Below are positions 8,511 to 17,362 of a stretch of DNA of 64,000 bases, piece after piece. Within the stretch, counting starts at the first letter, position 1; each line of letters begins with the position of its first letter. The translations under genes were made by a program, and so were the position numbers. Origin of the DNA: Janthinobacterium sp. PAMC25594 (GTDB taxonomy: Bacteria; Pseudomonadota; Gammaproteobacteria; Burkholderiales; Burkholderiaceae_D); contig NZ_CP080377.1 in NCBI RefSeq assembly GCF_019443505.1, positions 4,960,001 through 5,024,000 on the forward strand, in the 5' to 3' direction. Below the pieces are notes generated by a model. It made no database searches. It saw only the letters and a list, made by a program, of their open reading frames with translations, and was not told the origin of the DNA.

Positions 8511-9602
8511 ATGTCCGCCACCGTCACCGATCTCGCCGTCCTGGCGCGCACCATTAAAGAATGGGGGCGCGAGCTGGGTTTTGCCGAGGTGCGCATCGCC
8601 GACGTGGACCTGTCGCACATGGAAGCGCCCTTGCAAGCGTGGCTAGCTGCAGGGTATCACGGCGAAATGGATTACATGGCCAGTCACGGCATGAAGCGCG
8701 CCCGCCCGGCCGAACTGGTGCCGGGCACGGTGCGCGCCATCAGCGCGCGCATGAATTATTTGCCGCCTGCGCTGGGCCCCGACTGGCGCGCGCACGAGGC
8801 GGCGCGCGACGCCGATCCGTCGGCGGCCGTCATTTCCGTGTATGCGCGGGGCCGCGACTACCACAAGGTGATGCGCTCGCGCCTGCAGCAGCTGGCCGAG
8901 CGCATCAAGGGCGAGATCGGCGACTTCGGCTACCGCGTCTTCAGCGACTCGGCGCCCGTGATGGAAGTCGAGCTGGCGCAAAAGGGAGGGCTGGGCTGGC
9001 GCGGCAAGCACACCTTGCTGATCAACCGCCAGGGCGGTTCCTTCTTTTTTCTCGGCGAGATCCTCATCGACGTGCCGCTGCCCGTCGATCCGCCGGAGAC
9101 CCCGCGCTGCGGCCAGTGCTCGGCGTGCATCACGGTGTGCCCGACGCAAGCGATCCTGGGGCCGTACCAGCTCGACGCGCGCCGCTGCATCTCCTACCTG
9201 ACGATTGAGCTGAAAGGCGCGATTCCCGTCGAGATGCGCCCCCTGATCGGCAACAAGGTGTACGGCTGCGACGATTGCCAGACCGTCTGCCCGTGGAACA
9301 AGTTCGCCCAGCGCGCCGTCGTGCCCGACTTCGACGAGCGCCACAGCCTGGGCCGCGCCGGCATGGTGGAGCTGTTCGCCTGGACGGAAGAGGAGTTCAA
9401 CCGCCGCATGGAAGGCAGCGCCATTCGCCGCATCGGCCACGAACGCTGGCTGCGCAACCTGGCCGTCGGCATGGGCAACGCGGCGACAAAGGCCCGTGGC
9501 CAGGCCGATATCGTCGCGGCCCTGCTGTCGCGCCGCGCGCACCCGTCGGCCATCGTGCGCGAGCACGTCGAATGGGCGCTGGCGCTGCACGGCATCGCTT
9601 AG
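8511..9602 (+). CDS. queG: Epoxyqueuosine reductase QueG
   Basis: Catalyses the last step of queuosine biosynthesis, reducing epoxyqueuosine in tRNA with cob(II)alamin and two 4Fe-4S clusters. The 363-residue protein shows both ferredoxin-like cysteine motifs, CGQCSACITVCPTQAI and CDDCQTVCPWNKF, the second completing the clusters. It ends in a HEAT-like segment (ERWLRNLAVGMGNA...). Length and N-terminus (MSATVTDLAVLARTIKEWG) are typical. The tsaE-queG neighbourhood is conserved in many proteobacteria. Confidence 0.95.
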   Translation: MSATVTDLAVLARTIKEWGRELGFAEVRIADVDLSHMEAPLQAWLAAGYHGEMDYMASHGMKRARPAELVPGTVRAISARMNYLPPALGPDWRAHEAARDADPSAAVISVYARGRDYHKVMRSRLQQLAERIKGEIGDFGYRVFSDSAPVMEVELAQKGGLGWRGKHTLLINRQGGSFFFLGEILIDVPLPVDPPETPRCGQCSACITVCPTQAILGPYQLDARRCISYLTIELKGAIPVEMRPLIGNKVYGCDDCQTVCPWNKFAQRAVVPDFDERHSLGRAGMVELFAWTEEEFNRRMEGSAIRRIGHERWLRNLAVGMGNAATKARGQADIVAALLSRRAHPSAIVREHVEWALALHGIA

Positions 9603-9609
9603 ACAGTCC

Positions 9610-9987
9610 TCAAACCTGCTTCAGGCGCAGCGCCGACCACTCACTATCGATGGCGATCATCGCCACGCTGTCGAGTCCTATTGTTGGCGCAAAACTGCGG
9701 ATATCGTCGCGGTGGATGTCGCTGCCCGCTTTTATGCCACCCTTGCGGTACGCCACCCAGACCGCGCCGCCGGGCGCCAGGCGCGCCCGCGCCGTCGGCA
9801 GGTACTGCTCCAGTTCCGCGCGGCTGCGCGCGAACAGCAGTATCCAGTCGGCGCTTTCCCCTTCACTCACCCGCCGCTCTGGCGGCAACTGCGCCAGCAG
9901 GGGCGCATGCTCGCCGCCGTCATTGAGCACGGCCAGGGCCCTGGCATTTTTCACGTACATCTTTTCTGCAACGGTTTGTTCAGGCAT
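9610..9987 (-). CDS. DUF3052-like small protein
   Basis: About 125 residues, no signal peptide and no membrane segment. The C-terminal half (ADWILLFARSRAELEQYLP, LAPGGAVWVAYRKGG, then SFAPTIGLDSVAMIAIDSEW) resembles the pattern of DUF3052 proteins: a Rossmann-like fold with a final dS-W-s-L-R-L strand. Function unknown. The start at MPEQTVAEKMYVKN is chosen because homologous sequence seems to begin there; an upstream in-frame Met at 10026 would add 13 residues, and neither has a clear ribosome site. It is convergent with queG and diverges from the PadR gene. Confidence 0.65.
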   Translation of the reverse strand: MPEQTVAEKMYVKNARALAVLNDGGEHAPLLAQLPPERRVSEGESADWILLFARSRAELEQYLPTARARLAPGGAVWVAYRKGGIKAGSDIHRDDIRSFAPTIGLDSVAMIAIDSEWSALRLKQV

Positions 9988-10034
9988 GGCATGGGCGTGT
10001 CGATTGGGAAAAGACGAGCATAACAAATTTCCCC

Positions 10035-10086
10035 TTGACTTATCGATATATCGTTATAAACTAGCGATATCTACTAACGATATATC
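10035..10086 (+). promoter_or_regulatory. Promoter and inverted-repeat operator of the PadR operon
   Basis: TTGACT (10035-10040) and TAAACT (10057-10062), 16 bp apart, form a sigma70-type promoter. It is overlaid by a perfect inverted repeat GATATATCGTTA (10045-10056) and TAACGATATATC (10075-10086) separated by 18 bp. AT-rich ATAT-type palindromes at their own promoters are typical of PadR repressors, so autoregulation is inferred. The ATG follows after an AAAGGG ribosome site. Confidence 0.75.
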
Positions 10087-10100
10087 TTTAAAGGGAAAAC

Positions 10101-10748
10101 ATGAGAAACTCACACCACGCAGAACACGGCCATTGCGGCCAACATCACCACCACCATCACGGCGAGCATCGCCACGAACACAACCCTGAACACTTCATGC
10201 ACGGCCGTGGCCCACGCGGCTTCGACGAGCGCGGCGACGGCATGGGTCATGGCGGCCCCGGTGGCAGGGGCGGGCGCGGCGAACGGGCCGAGCGCGTCTT
10301 CGGTCGCGGCGACTTGCCGCTGATCGTGCTGGCGCTGATCGAAATCAGCCCCCGCCACGGCTATGAAATCATCAAGGCCATCGAAGAGCGTTGCGGCGGC
10401 GCCTACGCCCCCAGCCCCGGCGCCGTGTATCCGACCTTGACCTTGCTGGAAGAGCAGGACCATGTGACGTCCTCCGAAAGCGCCAGCGGCAAGAAGCTCT
10501 ACACGATCACGGACCTGGGGCGCGCCTATCTCGACGAGAACCGCGCCCAGGTGGACGGCATCCTGGCCCGCCTCGACATGTTCGCCCGCGTCCAGGCCCG
10601 CAAGGCCTTGCCCGAGCGCGTGCACCAGGCCATGCACACCCTCAAGCATGCGCTGTTACTGAACAAGACCAACTGGAGCGAGGCGGAAGCCGAACGCGTG
10701 TCCGCCGTGCTGGAACAGGCGGCAAACGCCATCGTCGACGGCCACTGA
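10101..10748 (+). CDS. yqjI: PadR-family metal-responsive repressor (YqjI-like)
   Basis: Winged-helix repressor of 215 residues. The first 35 residues are extremely His-rich (HHHHHHGEHRHEH and more) with one Cys, followed by a Gly/Arg linker, then a PadR domain from about residue 75 (LPLIVLALIEISPRHGYEIIKAI, SPGAVYPTLTLLEEQDHV, GKKLYTITDLGRAYL). E. coli YqjI has the same plan: a His-rich N-terminus that binds Ni/Fe and represses the ferric reductase gene yqjH. Here the reductase lies 22 bp downstream in the same direction, rather than divergently. The gene symbol is by analogy. Confidence 0.85.
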   Translation: MRNSHHAEHGHCGQHHHHHHGEHRHEHNPEHFMHGRGPRGFDERGDGMGHGGPGGRGGRGERAERVFGRGDLPLIVLALIEISPRHGYEIIKAIEERCGGAYAPSPGAVYPTLTLLEEQDHVTSSESASGKKLYTITDLGRAYLDENRAQVDGILARLDMFARVQARKALPERVHQAMHTLKHALLLNKTNWSEAEAERVSAVLEQAANAIVDGH

Positions 10749-10770
10749 GCCCACTTTACAAGGATCAGCA

Positions 10771-11598
10771 ATGACTAACGCATCACCAGCAACACCACGC
10801 CCGCATGCCATCGAGCGCGTGCGGCATGAATTGAAACTGCGCGTGCTCACCGTCGTGCGCACCGAGCAGCTGACGCCGCACATGCGCCGCATCACCTTGG
10901 CCGGCGACGATCTGGACGGCTTTGTCTCGCCCGCGCACGACGATCACGTGAAACTGTTCTTCCCCGCCCCGGGGCAGACTACCCCCGTGTTTCCCGTGCT
11001 GGGCAATGGCGCCAATCCCATCCAGTATGCCGAGGGGGCGCGTCCCATCGCCCGCAACTACACGCCGCGCCGTCATGACGCCGAACGGCTCGAGCTGGAA
11101 ATCGACTTCGTGCTGCATGGCGACGGGCCTGCATCGCTGTGGGCGGCGCAAGCTGCGCCGGGGCAGACCCTGGGCGTCGGTGGTCCGCGCGGCTCGATGC
11201 TGGTGCCGCTCGACTTCGACTGGTATGTGCTGGTGGGCGACCAGACGGCACTGCCGGCGATCGCCCGCCGCCTGGAGCAGTTGCCGGCCACGGCGCGGGC
11301 GATTGCCGTGATCGAGATCGTCGAAGACGGCGAACAGATCGCGCTCGATAGCGCGGCGCAGCTGGACGTGCGCTGGGTGGCGCGCAATGGCCGCAAGGGG
11401 CCGCTGCTGCTGGACGCCTTGCGCCAGATCGCGCTGCCGTCAGAGGGCGACGGCTACGTGTGGGTGGCGTGCGAGCATGCGCAGGTACAGGGCTTGCGCG
11501 GGCATTTCATTGAAGCCGGGGTGCCGAAGCAGCACCTGCATGTGGCCAGTTACTGGAAGCATGGGGCGGCGGAGCACCATGAGCATCACGATGAGTGA
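10771..11598 (+). CDS. yqjH: Siderophore-interacting FAD reductase (YqjH/ViuB family)
   Basis: NAD(P)H-dependent ferric-siderophore reductase that releases iron in the cytoplasm. The 275-residue protein has the FAD-binding domain with ARNYTPRRHD near residue 93 (RxYTxR), HGDGPASLWAAQAAPGQTLGVGGPRGS, and a C-terminal SIP domain with YVWVACEHAQVQGLRGHF. It ends in a His-rich tail (HGAAEHHEHHDE), echoing the His-rich repressor upstream. It is co-transcribed with the PadR gene and presumably de-repressed by metal. Confidence 0.9.
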   Translation: MTNASPATPRPHAIERVRHELKLRVLTVVRTEQLTPHMRRITLAGDDLDGFVSPAHDDHVKLFFPAPGQTTPVFPVLGNGANPIQYAEGARPIARNYTPRRHDAERLELEIDFVLHGDGPASLWAAQAAPGQTLGVGGPRGSMLVPLDFDWYVLVGDQTALPAIARRLEQLPATARAIAVIEIVEDGEQIALDSAAQLDVRWVARNGRKGPLLLDALRQIALPSEGDGYVWVACEHAQVQGLRGHFIEAGVPKQHLHVASYWKHGAAEHHEHHDE

Positions 11599-11605
11599 TG
11601 CTGGT

Positions 11606-11646
11606 GGTGGTGTCGGGTTACGCGCTTTGCGCTAACCCGACCTACG
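11606..11646 (-). repeat. REP-like palindrome, left copy beside the IS element
   Basis: Arms GTCGGGTTA and TAACCCGAC around a GCGC-TTT-GCGC core, with a GGTGGTG flank on the left and CCTACG on the right. It is read in the opposite orientation to the copy at 12875. Both outer flanks carry GATGCTG, so the two form an inverted pair. A third, intact copy is at 62695-62731. Confidence 0.75.
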
Positions 11647-11679
11647 CTGCGAATGAGATCGTAGATACTGTTATCCCCG

Positions 11680-12859
<1,180 letters not shown>

Positions 12860-12874
12860 GAGGGGAATAATACA

Positions 12875-12909
12875 AGGTCGGATTAGCGCAGCGTAATCCG
12901 ACATCACCC
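12875..12909 (+). repeat. REP-like palindrome, right copy interrupted by the IS
   Basis: Arms GTCGGATTA (12877-12885) and TAATCCGAC (12894-12902) around GCGCAGCG. It begins AAGGTCGG instead of the consensus CGTAGGTCGG seen at 62695. The missing CGT is found at 11660-11662 on the other side of the IS, marking this palindrome as the insertion target. Confidence 0.8.
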
Positions 12910-12915
12910 GCAGCA

Positions 12916-13500
12916 TCACTTCAACAACCCCGCCAGCTCCACCGCCGTCTTGACCTGCATCTTGTCGAAGATATGCGCGCGGTGGACTTCCACGGTGCGC
13001 ATGCTGATGCCCAGCTTGTCGGCCACCACCTTGTTCATCTTGCCCGCCAAAATCAGGTCCAGCACTTCGCGTTCGCGCGTCGACAGCGTGGCCAGGCGCG
13101 CGTGCACGGCGGCCAGCTCGCCCGCCTGGCGCGAGTTGGCCAGGCCCTGCTGCACGCGGTCCATCAGGTCGTTGTCGTTGAATGGCTTTTCAAAGAAATC
13201 GAAGGCGCCCCGTTTCAGGCTGTCGACGGCCATCGGCACGTCGCCGTGGCCGGTAAGGAAAATCACGGGCAGGCGCGCCGTCAGGTCGCGCTTGACCAGC
13301 TGGTCGAACAGGGCGATGCCGTTCATGTCGGGCATGCGCACGTCGAGCAGCACGCAGTCGCCGGCGGCGTCGAAGTTGCCGTCGAGGCTATCGAGAAATT
13401 GCTGGGCGCTGGCGTAGCTGCGCGCCTCGATGCTGCGCGAGGCGGCCAGCCAGGACAGCGAGTCGCGTACGACTTCTTCGTCGTCGATGATGTGTAGCAT
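12916..13500 (-). CDS. dctR: FixJ/NarL-type response regulator (DctR-like)
   Basis: Response regulator of 194 residues: a receiver domain with phospho-acceptor Asp in CVLLDVRMPDMNG (about residue 53), FLTGHGDVPMAV and the conserved FEKPFNDNDL lysine, then a LuxR-type HTH (LSTREREVLDLILAGKMNKVVADKLGIS, TVEVHRAHI). GGAGACACC precedes the ATG. It lies downstream of the sensor kinase gene on the same strand, next to a divergent dctPQM operon, so it probably activates that transporter. The symbol follows the Rhodobacter DctS/DctR precedent; exact orthology is unproven. Confidence 0.88.
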   Translation of the reverse strand: MLHIIDDEEVVRDSLSWLAASRSIEARSYASAQQFLDSLDGNFDAAGDCVLLDVRMPDMNGIALFDQLVKRDLTARLPVIFLTGHGDVPMAVDSLKRGAFDFFEKPFNDNDLMDRVQQGLANSRQAGELAAVHARLATLSTREREVLDLILAGKMNKVVADKLGISMRTVEVHRAHIFDKMQVKTAVELAGLLK

Positions 13501-13532
13501 GGTGTCTCCGGCTCGTCGTTATTGGTTATTGG

Positions 13533-15545
13533 TTAGTGCTTAGTGCGCGGCGCGGCCGGCACGCTGAATGTAAAGATGGTACCGCCAGCGGGGTTGGCGC
13601 CGAAGGTCAGTGCGCCGCCGTGAAATTCGATGGCGGTGCGGCAGATGTTCAGGCCCATGCCCATGCCTTCGGACTTGGTCGAGAAAAACGGCGAAAACAG
13701 CCGTTCGGCCACATCTTGCGCAATGCCGTGGCCATGGTCGATCACGTCCACCGTCACCATGCCCTGCTGCGCGTCGTGGCTGGCCCGCAGGCGCATGATA
13801 CGCCGTCCCGGCGCCGCGTCCTGCATGGCCTCGATGGCGTTGCGCGTCAGGTTCAGCAGTACTTGTTCGATCATCACGGGGTCGGCGCGCAGCAGCGGCA
13901 GGTCGGCAGGGATTTCTTCCTGGATGGTGACATAGTATTTGCGCGCCTGCAGGTCGATCAGCGCGCGGATGCCGTCGATCAGGGTGCGGATGGCGATATC
14001 CTGGCGCTGCGGCTCGCTCTTGCGCACGAAATCGTGCACGCTGCGGATGATCTGGCCGGCCCGCTGCGCTTGCGCGCCGGCCTGCTCCAGCGCCGGCTTC
14101 AGGGTGTTCGGATCGACGGGCGCGTCATGCTCGATGGCGCGGCGGATCAAATTCAAGGCGCCCGTCGTGTAGCTGGAGATGGCCGCCAGCGGCTGGTTCA
14201 GTTCATGCGCCAGCATCGAAGCCAGCTCGCCCATGGTGGCCAGGCGCGAACTGGTTTGCAGCTTTTCCTGCTGCTGGCGATTCAGTTCCTCGACCCGCTT
14301 GCGGTCCGAGATATCGAGCACGGAACCCATCCAGCCTGTCTGCTTGCCATTCTTGTCCACCAGCGGCGCTTCGAAGATCAGCACGGCCACGCGCGTGCCG
14401 TCCGGGCGCTGGAAATAGGTTTCGAACTGCGGCGTGGGATTGCCGGCCAGCGCCTTGACGAAGCGCTGCTGGTATTCCTCCAGTGCTTCCGGCACCCAGT
14501 AGGGCATGGGCGGCAAACGGCCCAGGATTTCCTCGGCCGGATAGCCGACGATCTGGCAGAACGCGGGATTCACGTACGTGACGCGGCCTTCCAGGTCGCG
14601 CGCGCGCATGCCCGTCACCAGCGAGTTTTCCATCGCCGTGCGAAACAGCATCTGCTGGCGCAGCGCCCCTTCGGCCACCAGGCGGCGCGAGATGTGCCGC
14701 CACAGGGCCAGCAAGCTCCACAGCAAACCCAGCGACAGGGCGATGACGGAGCCGACCAGCAAATTGGGCAGCAGCTTGGGCTGGCTTTTCACGCTGTCGG
14801 TAAACAGGGTGATGGTGGCGCCGGGCACGTCGAGCGCGCGCTTGTGCGTGTACACGCCGTGGCCGGGACCGGCGGCGGCGCGCCGTGCCAGCACCTTGTC
14901 GTCGCGGTCGATCAGCGAAATCTGGTTATCCTGGGCGAACCACCACGGCACCATTTCATCGAGCAGGCTGCTGATCTGGTAGGTGGCCACCAGGCTGCCC
15001 ACATAGCGCTGGCCATCGAACAGGGGCTGGTGGTAATCCATCAGCATGGCGCCCGGCGGCGCGTCGGGAAAGCCGCTTTGCTGCGACGGCTGGGCGTACT
15101 GGCCCCGATGCAGGCGGCGCGCATTGTCGGCCGCCGTCAGCGAGGCGGGCGAAAACGACAGCGCATGCGGCAGATTGCTGTCGCTGCTGGCCAGCACCTT
15201 GCCGCTGGTGTCGAGCCACAGCACGCGCTGCAGTTCGCGGCCATTGCGCAGCATCTGCTGCAGCCGTTCGTGCACTTTTTCCGCCGACAGGGAGCTGCTG
15301 GCGATGTCCACCCCCAGGTTGAACAGGCTTTCCTCGTTGCGCGCCAGCTGGAAGCGGATGGTCTGCTCCACCCACAGGGTATCGGCGATCAATTGTTCCT
15401 GGCGCTCGTTGCTTTCCATCTGGCGCGCCTGCCAGGGCAGCCAGAACAGGATGGACAGGAACAGCAGCAGCAGGATGACGGGCAGCAGCCAGCGCATCGG
15501 GCTCGATAGCTTGACGCGGCGTGCAAGGGTGGGGGGAGTCGGCAT
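13533..15545 (-). CDS. dctS: Membrane PAS sensor histidine kinase (DctS-like)
   Basis: A 670-residue sensor: a transmembrane helix near residues 17-37, a periplasmic sensor domain of about 220 residues, a second helix near 260-285, a PAS domain (TAMENSLVTGMRARDLEGRV, then YVNPAFCQIVGYPAEEILG), then HisKA with the phospho-acceptor in MGELASMLAHELNQPLAAIS and a HATPase_c domain (NLTRNAIEAM, DHGHGIA, SEGMGMGLNICR). This plan fits C4-dicarboxylate sensors that control TRAP transporters. It diverges from dctP, with a 26-bp palindrome in between, and sits 32 bp upstream of the regulator gene. Confidence 0.9.
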   Translation of the reverse strand: MPTPPTLARRVKLSSPMRWLLPVILLLLFLSILFWLPWQARQMESNERQEQLIADTLWVEQTIRFQLARNEESLFNLGVDIASSSLSAEKVHERLQQMLRNGRELQRVLWLDTSGKVLASSDSNLPHALSFSPASLTAADNARRLHRGQYAQPSQQSGFPDAPPGAMLMDYHQPLFDGQRYVGSLVATYQISSLLDEMVPWWFAQDNQISLIDRDDKVLARRAAAGPGHGVYTHKRALDVPGATITLFTDSVKSQPKLLPNLLVGSVIALSLGLLWSLLALWRHISRRLVAEGALRQQMLFRTAMENSLVTGMRARDLEGRVTYVNPAFCQIVGYPAEEILGRLPPMPYWVPEALEEYQQRFVKALAGNPTPQFETYFQRPDGTRVAVLIFEAPLVDKNGKQTGWMGSVLDISDRKRVEELNRQQQEKLQTSSRLATMGELASMLAHELNQPLAAISSYTTGALNLIRRAIEHDAPVDPNTLKPALEQAGAQAQRAGQIIRSVHDFVRKSEPQRQDIAIRTLIDGIRALIDLQARKYYVTIQEEIPADLPLLRADPVMIEQVLLNLTRNAIEAMQDAAPGRRIMRLRASHDAQQGMVTVDVIDHGHGIAQDVAERLFSPFFSTKSEGMGMGLNICRTAIEFHGGALTFGANPAGGTIFTFSVPAAPRTKH

Positions 15546-15575
15546 GGCTGGCAGGGTAGCGGCTTATCGGGAGGC

Positions 15576-15601
15576 GGCTATTGTGGTTAACCACAATAGC
15601 C
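15576..15601. promoter_or_regulatory. 26-bp perfect palindrome between dctS and dctP
   Basis: GGCTATTGTGGTT followed directly by its exact reverse complement, in the 130-bp divergent region. It is the obvious candidate operator for the FixJ-type regulator or another dimeric factor controlling the dctPQM promoter, the dctSR promoter, or both. Confidence 0.75.
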
Positions 15602-15675
15602 GAGGCAGTTTCTTTGGCACAATATCCAAGTAGACAAATAACAAAGTTTTTAAAAAAACCACTCAGGAGACAAGA

Positions 15676-16674
15676 ATGCAGATGAAAACCACGCTCGTCG
15701 CGCTGTGCGCGGCCATCGGCGCCACCGCCGGCGTCCACGCTTACGCGCAAGCCCCCATCGTCATCAAGTTCAGCCACGTCGTGGCCACGGACACCCCAAA
15801 AGGCCAGGCCGCCGAACGTTTCAAGCAGCTGGCCGAAAAAGCCACGAATGGCAAGGTCAAGGTCGAACTGTACCCGAACAGCCAGCTGTACAAGGACAAG
15901 GAAGAACTCGAAGCGCTGCAGCTGGGCGCCGTGCAGATGCTGGCGCCGTCGCTGGCCAAGTTCGGCCCGCTGGGCGTGAAGGAATTCGAAGCGTTCGACC
16001 TGCCCTACATCTTCCCCACCAAGACGGCGCTGTACAACGTCACCGAAGGCGAAATCGGCAAGAGCCTGCTGAAAAAACTGGAACCCAAGGGTATCACGGG
16101 CCTGGCTTACTGGGACAATGGCTTCAAGGTGATGTCGGCCAACAAGCCGCTGCACAATCCGGCCGACTTCAAGGGCCTGAAGATGCGCATCCAGTCGTCC
16201 AAGGTGCTCGACGCGCAGATGCGCGCGCTGGGCGCCAATCCGCAAGTGCTGGCCTTCTCGGAAGTGTATCAGGCACTGCAGACGGGCGTGGTCGACGGCA
16301 CGGAAAATCCGCCATCGAATATGTACACGCAAAAGATGCATGAAGTGCAAAAGCACGTGACCATATCGAACCACGGTTACCTGGGCTATGCCGTCATCGT
16401 CAACAAGAAATTCTGGGATGGCTTGCCGCCCGATATCCGCGGCCAGCTGGAAAAAGCCATGCGCGAGGCGACCACGTTTGAAAAGGCCATCGCCCAGCGC
16501 GACAACGACCAGGCCCTCGAGGCCATCAAGAAAGCGGGCAAGACGCAGATCTATACCCTGACGGTGCAGGAACAGGCCGAGTGGCGCCGCGCGCTGGCGC
16601 CCGTGCAGAAGGCCATGGAAGGGCGCATCGGCAAGGATCTGATCTCGGCCATCAACAAGGAAAGCGCGAAGTAA
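15676..16674 (+). CDS. dctP: TRAP transporter substrate-binding protein DctP
   Basis: Periplasmic solute receptor of a C4-dicarboxylate-type TRAP transporter. The 332-residue protein starts with a signal peptide (MKTTLVALCAAIGATAGVHAYA), then IVIKFSHVVATDTPKGQAAE, the GLKMRIQSSKVLDAQMRALGA segment bearing the conserved carboxylate-binding Arg, and EVYQALQTGVVDGTENPPSN. It is followed by paired hairpins before dctQ, which could raise its level relative to the membrane subunits. Substrate (succinate, malate or fumarate) is inferred from family and from the linked sensor. Confidence 0.93.
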   Translation: MQMKTTLVALCAAIGATAGVHAYAQAPIVIKFSHVVATDTPKGQAAERFKQLAEKATNGKVKVELYPNSQLYKDKEELEALQLGAVQMLAPSLAKFGPLGVKEFEAFDLPYIFPTKTALYNVTEGEIGKSLLKKLEPKGITGLAYWDNGFKVMSANKPLHNPADFKGLKMRIQSSKVLDAQMRALGANPQVLAFSEVYQALQTGVVDGTENPPSNMYTQKMHEVQKHVTISNHGYLGYAVIVNKKFWDGLPPDIRGQLEKAMREATTFEKAIAQRDNDQALEAIKKAGKTQIYTLTVQEQAEWRRALAPVQKAMEGRIGKDLISAINKESAK

Positions 16675-16682
16675 TCGCGCTG

Positions 16683-16760
16683 GCCGCGCCACCGGGCGCG
16701 GCTGTCAGGGACATCCTGTCTTTCTGTAGCAACGGCACCTGCGCGTCCTGCGCGGGTGCC
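16683..16760 (+). promoter_or_regulatory. Two intercistronic hairpins between dctP and dctQ
   Basis: Hairpin 1: GCCGCGCC (16683-16690) / GGCGCGGC (16695-16702). Hairpin 2: GGCACCTGCGC (16734-16744) / GCGCGGGTGCC (16750-16760) with one G-U pair. No T-run follows either. They fit transcript-end protection or partial termination that favours dctP, the receptor needed in excess. Confidence 0.55.
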
Positions 16761-16789
16761 AGCGTACCCGCATTCTTTGAAAGTCCACC

Positions 16790-17362
16790 ATGAAATTTCT
16801 GGATCACCTGGAAGAGTGGCTGATCGCGTCCCTGATGGGCGCAGCCACCTTCATCATCTTCGTCGCGGTCGTGCACCGCTACCTGGCAGGCTTGCCGATA
16901 CCGGTCGTGCAGGACTTCCTGATTCAAATCAATACCAGCTGGGCCCAGGAACTGTGCATCTACATGTTCGTCTGGATGGCCAAGTTCGGCGCCGCGTATG
17001 GCGTGCGCACCGGCATCCACGTGGGCGTCGACGTCTTGATCAACCGCATGAACCCGCGCTGGCGCGACCGCTTCATCGTCTTCGGCCTGGCCGCCGGCGC
17101 CCTGTTTACGGGCATCGTGGGTACTTTGGGCGCCAGCTTCGTGTGGTCGATCGGCCACACGGAGCAGACTTCGGCCGACATGGAAGTGCCGATGTGGCTG
17201 GTTTACCTGGCCGTGCCGCTCGGTTCTTACCTGATGTGCTTCCGCTTCCTGCAGGTCATGGTGCACTTCATCAAGACGGGCGCCTTGCCGAAACACGACC
17301 ACTCGCACGTCGAGGGGCTGGAAGAGGAATTGACGGCGGAAGAAAAAGGAGCCAAGGCATGA
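16790..17362 (+). CDS. dctQ: TRAP transporter small permease DctQ
   Basis: The small membrane subunit, 190 residues with four predicted membrane helices and a charged C-terminal tail (HDHSHVEGLEEELTAEEKGAKA). Landmarks are INTSWAQELCIYMFVWMAKFGAAYGVRTGIHVGVDVL and the final LMCFRFLQVMVHF helix. Its stop overlaps the start of dctM (ATGA), indicating translational coupling. It pairs with DctM to form the transport channel. Confidence 0.93.
   Translation: MKFLDHLEEWLIASLMGAATFIIFVAVVHRYLAGLPIPVVQDFLIQINTSWAQELCIYMFVWMAKFGAAYGVRTGIHVGVDVLINRMNPRWRDRFIVFGLAAGALFTGIVGTLGASFVWSIGHTEQTSADMEVPMWLVYLAVPLGSYLMCFRFLQVMVHFIKTGALPKHDHSHVEGLEEELTAEEKGAKA

Noticed and set aside
10141..10200. His-rich CAC/CAT repeat as a tandem repeat or CRISPR-like array
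   Set aside because: It is the coding sequence of the His-rich head of the PadR repressor, with no regular repeat-spacer pattern.
15600..15640. Sigma54 promoter (TTGGCAC) upstream of dctP
   Set aside because: The -24 GG-like box is present, but no GC-type -12 element at the right spacing, and the linked regulator is FixJ/NarL type rather than NtrC type.
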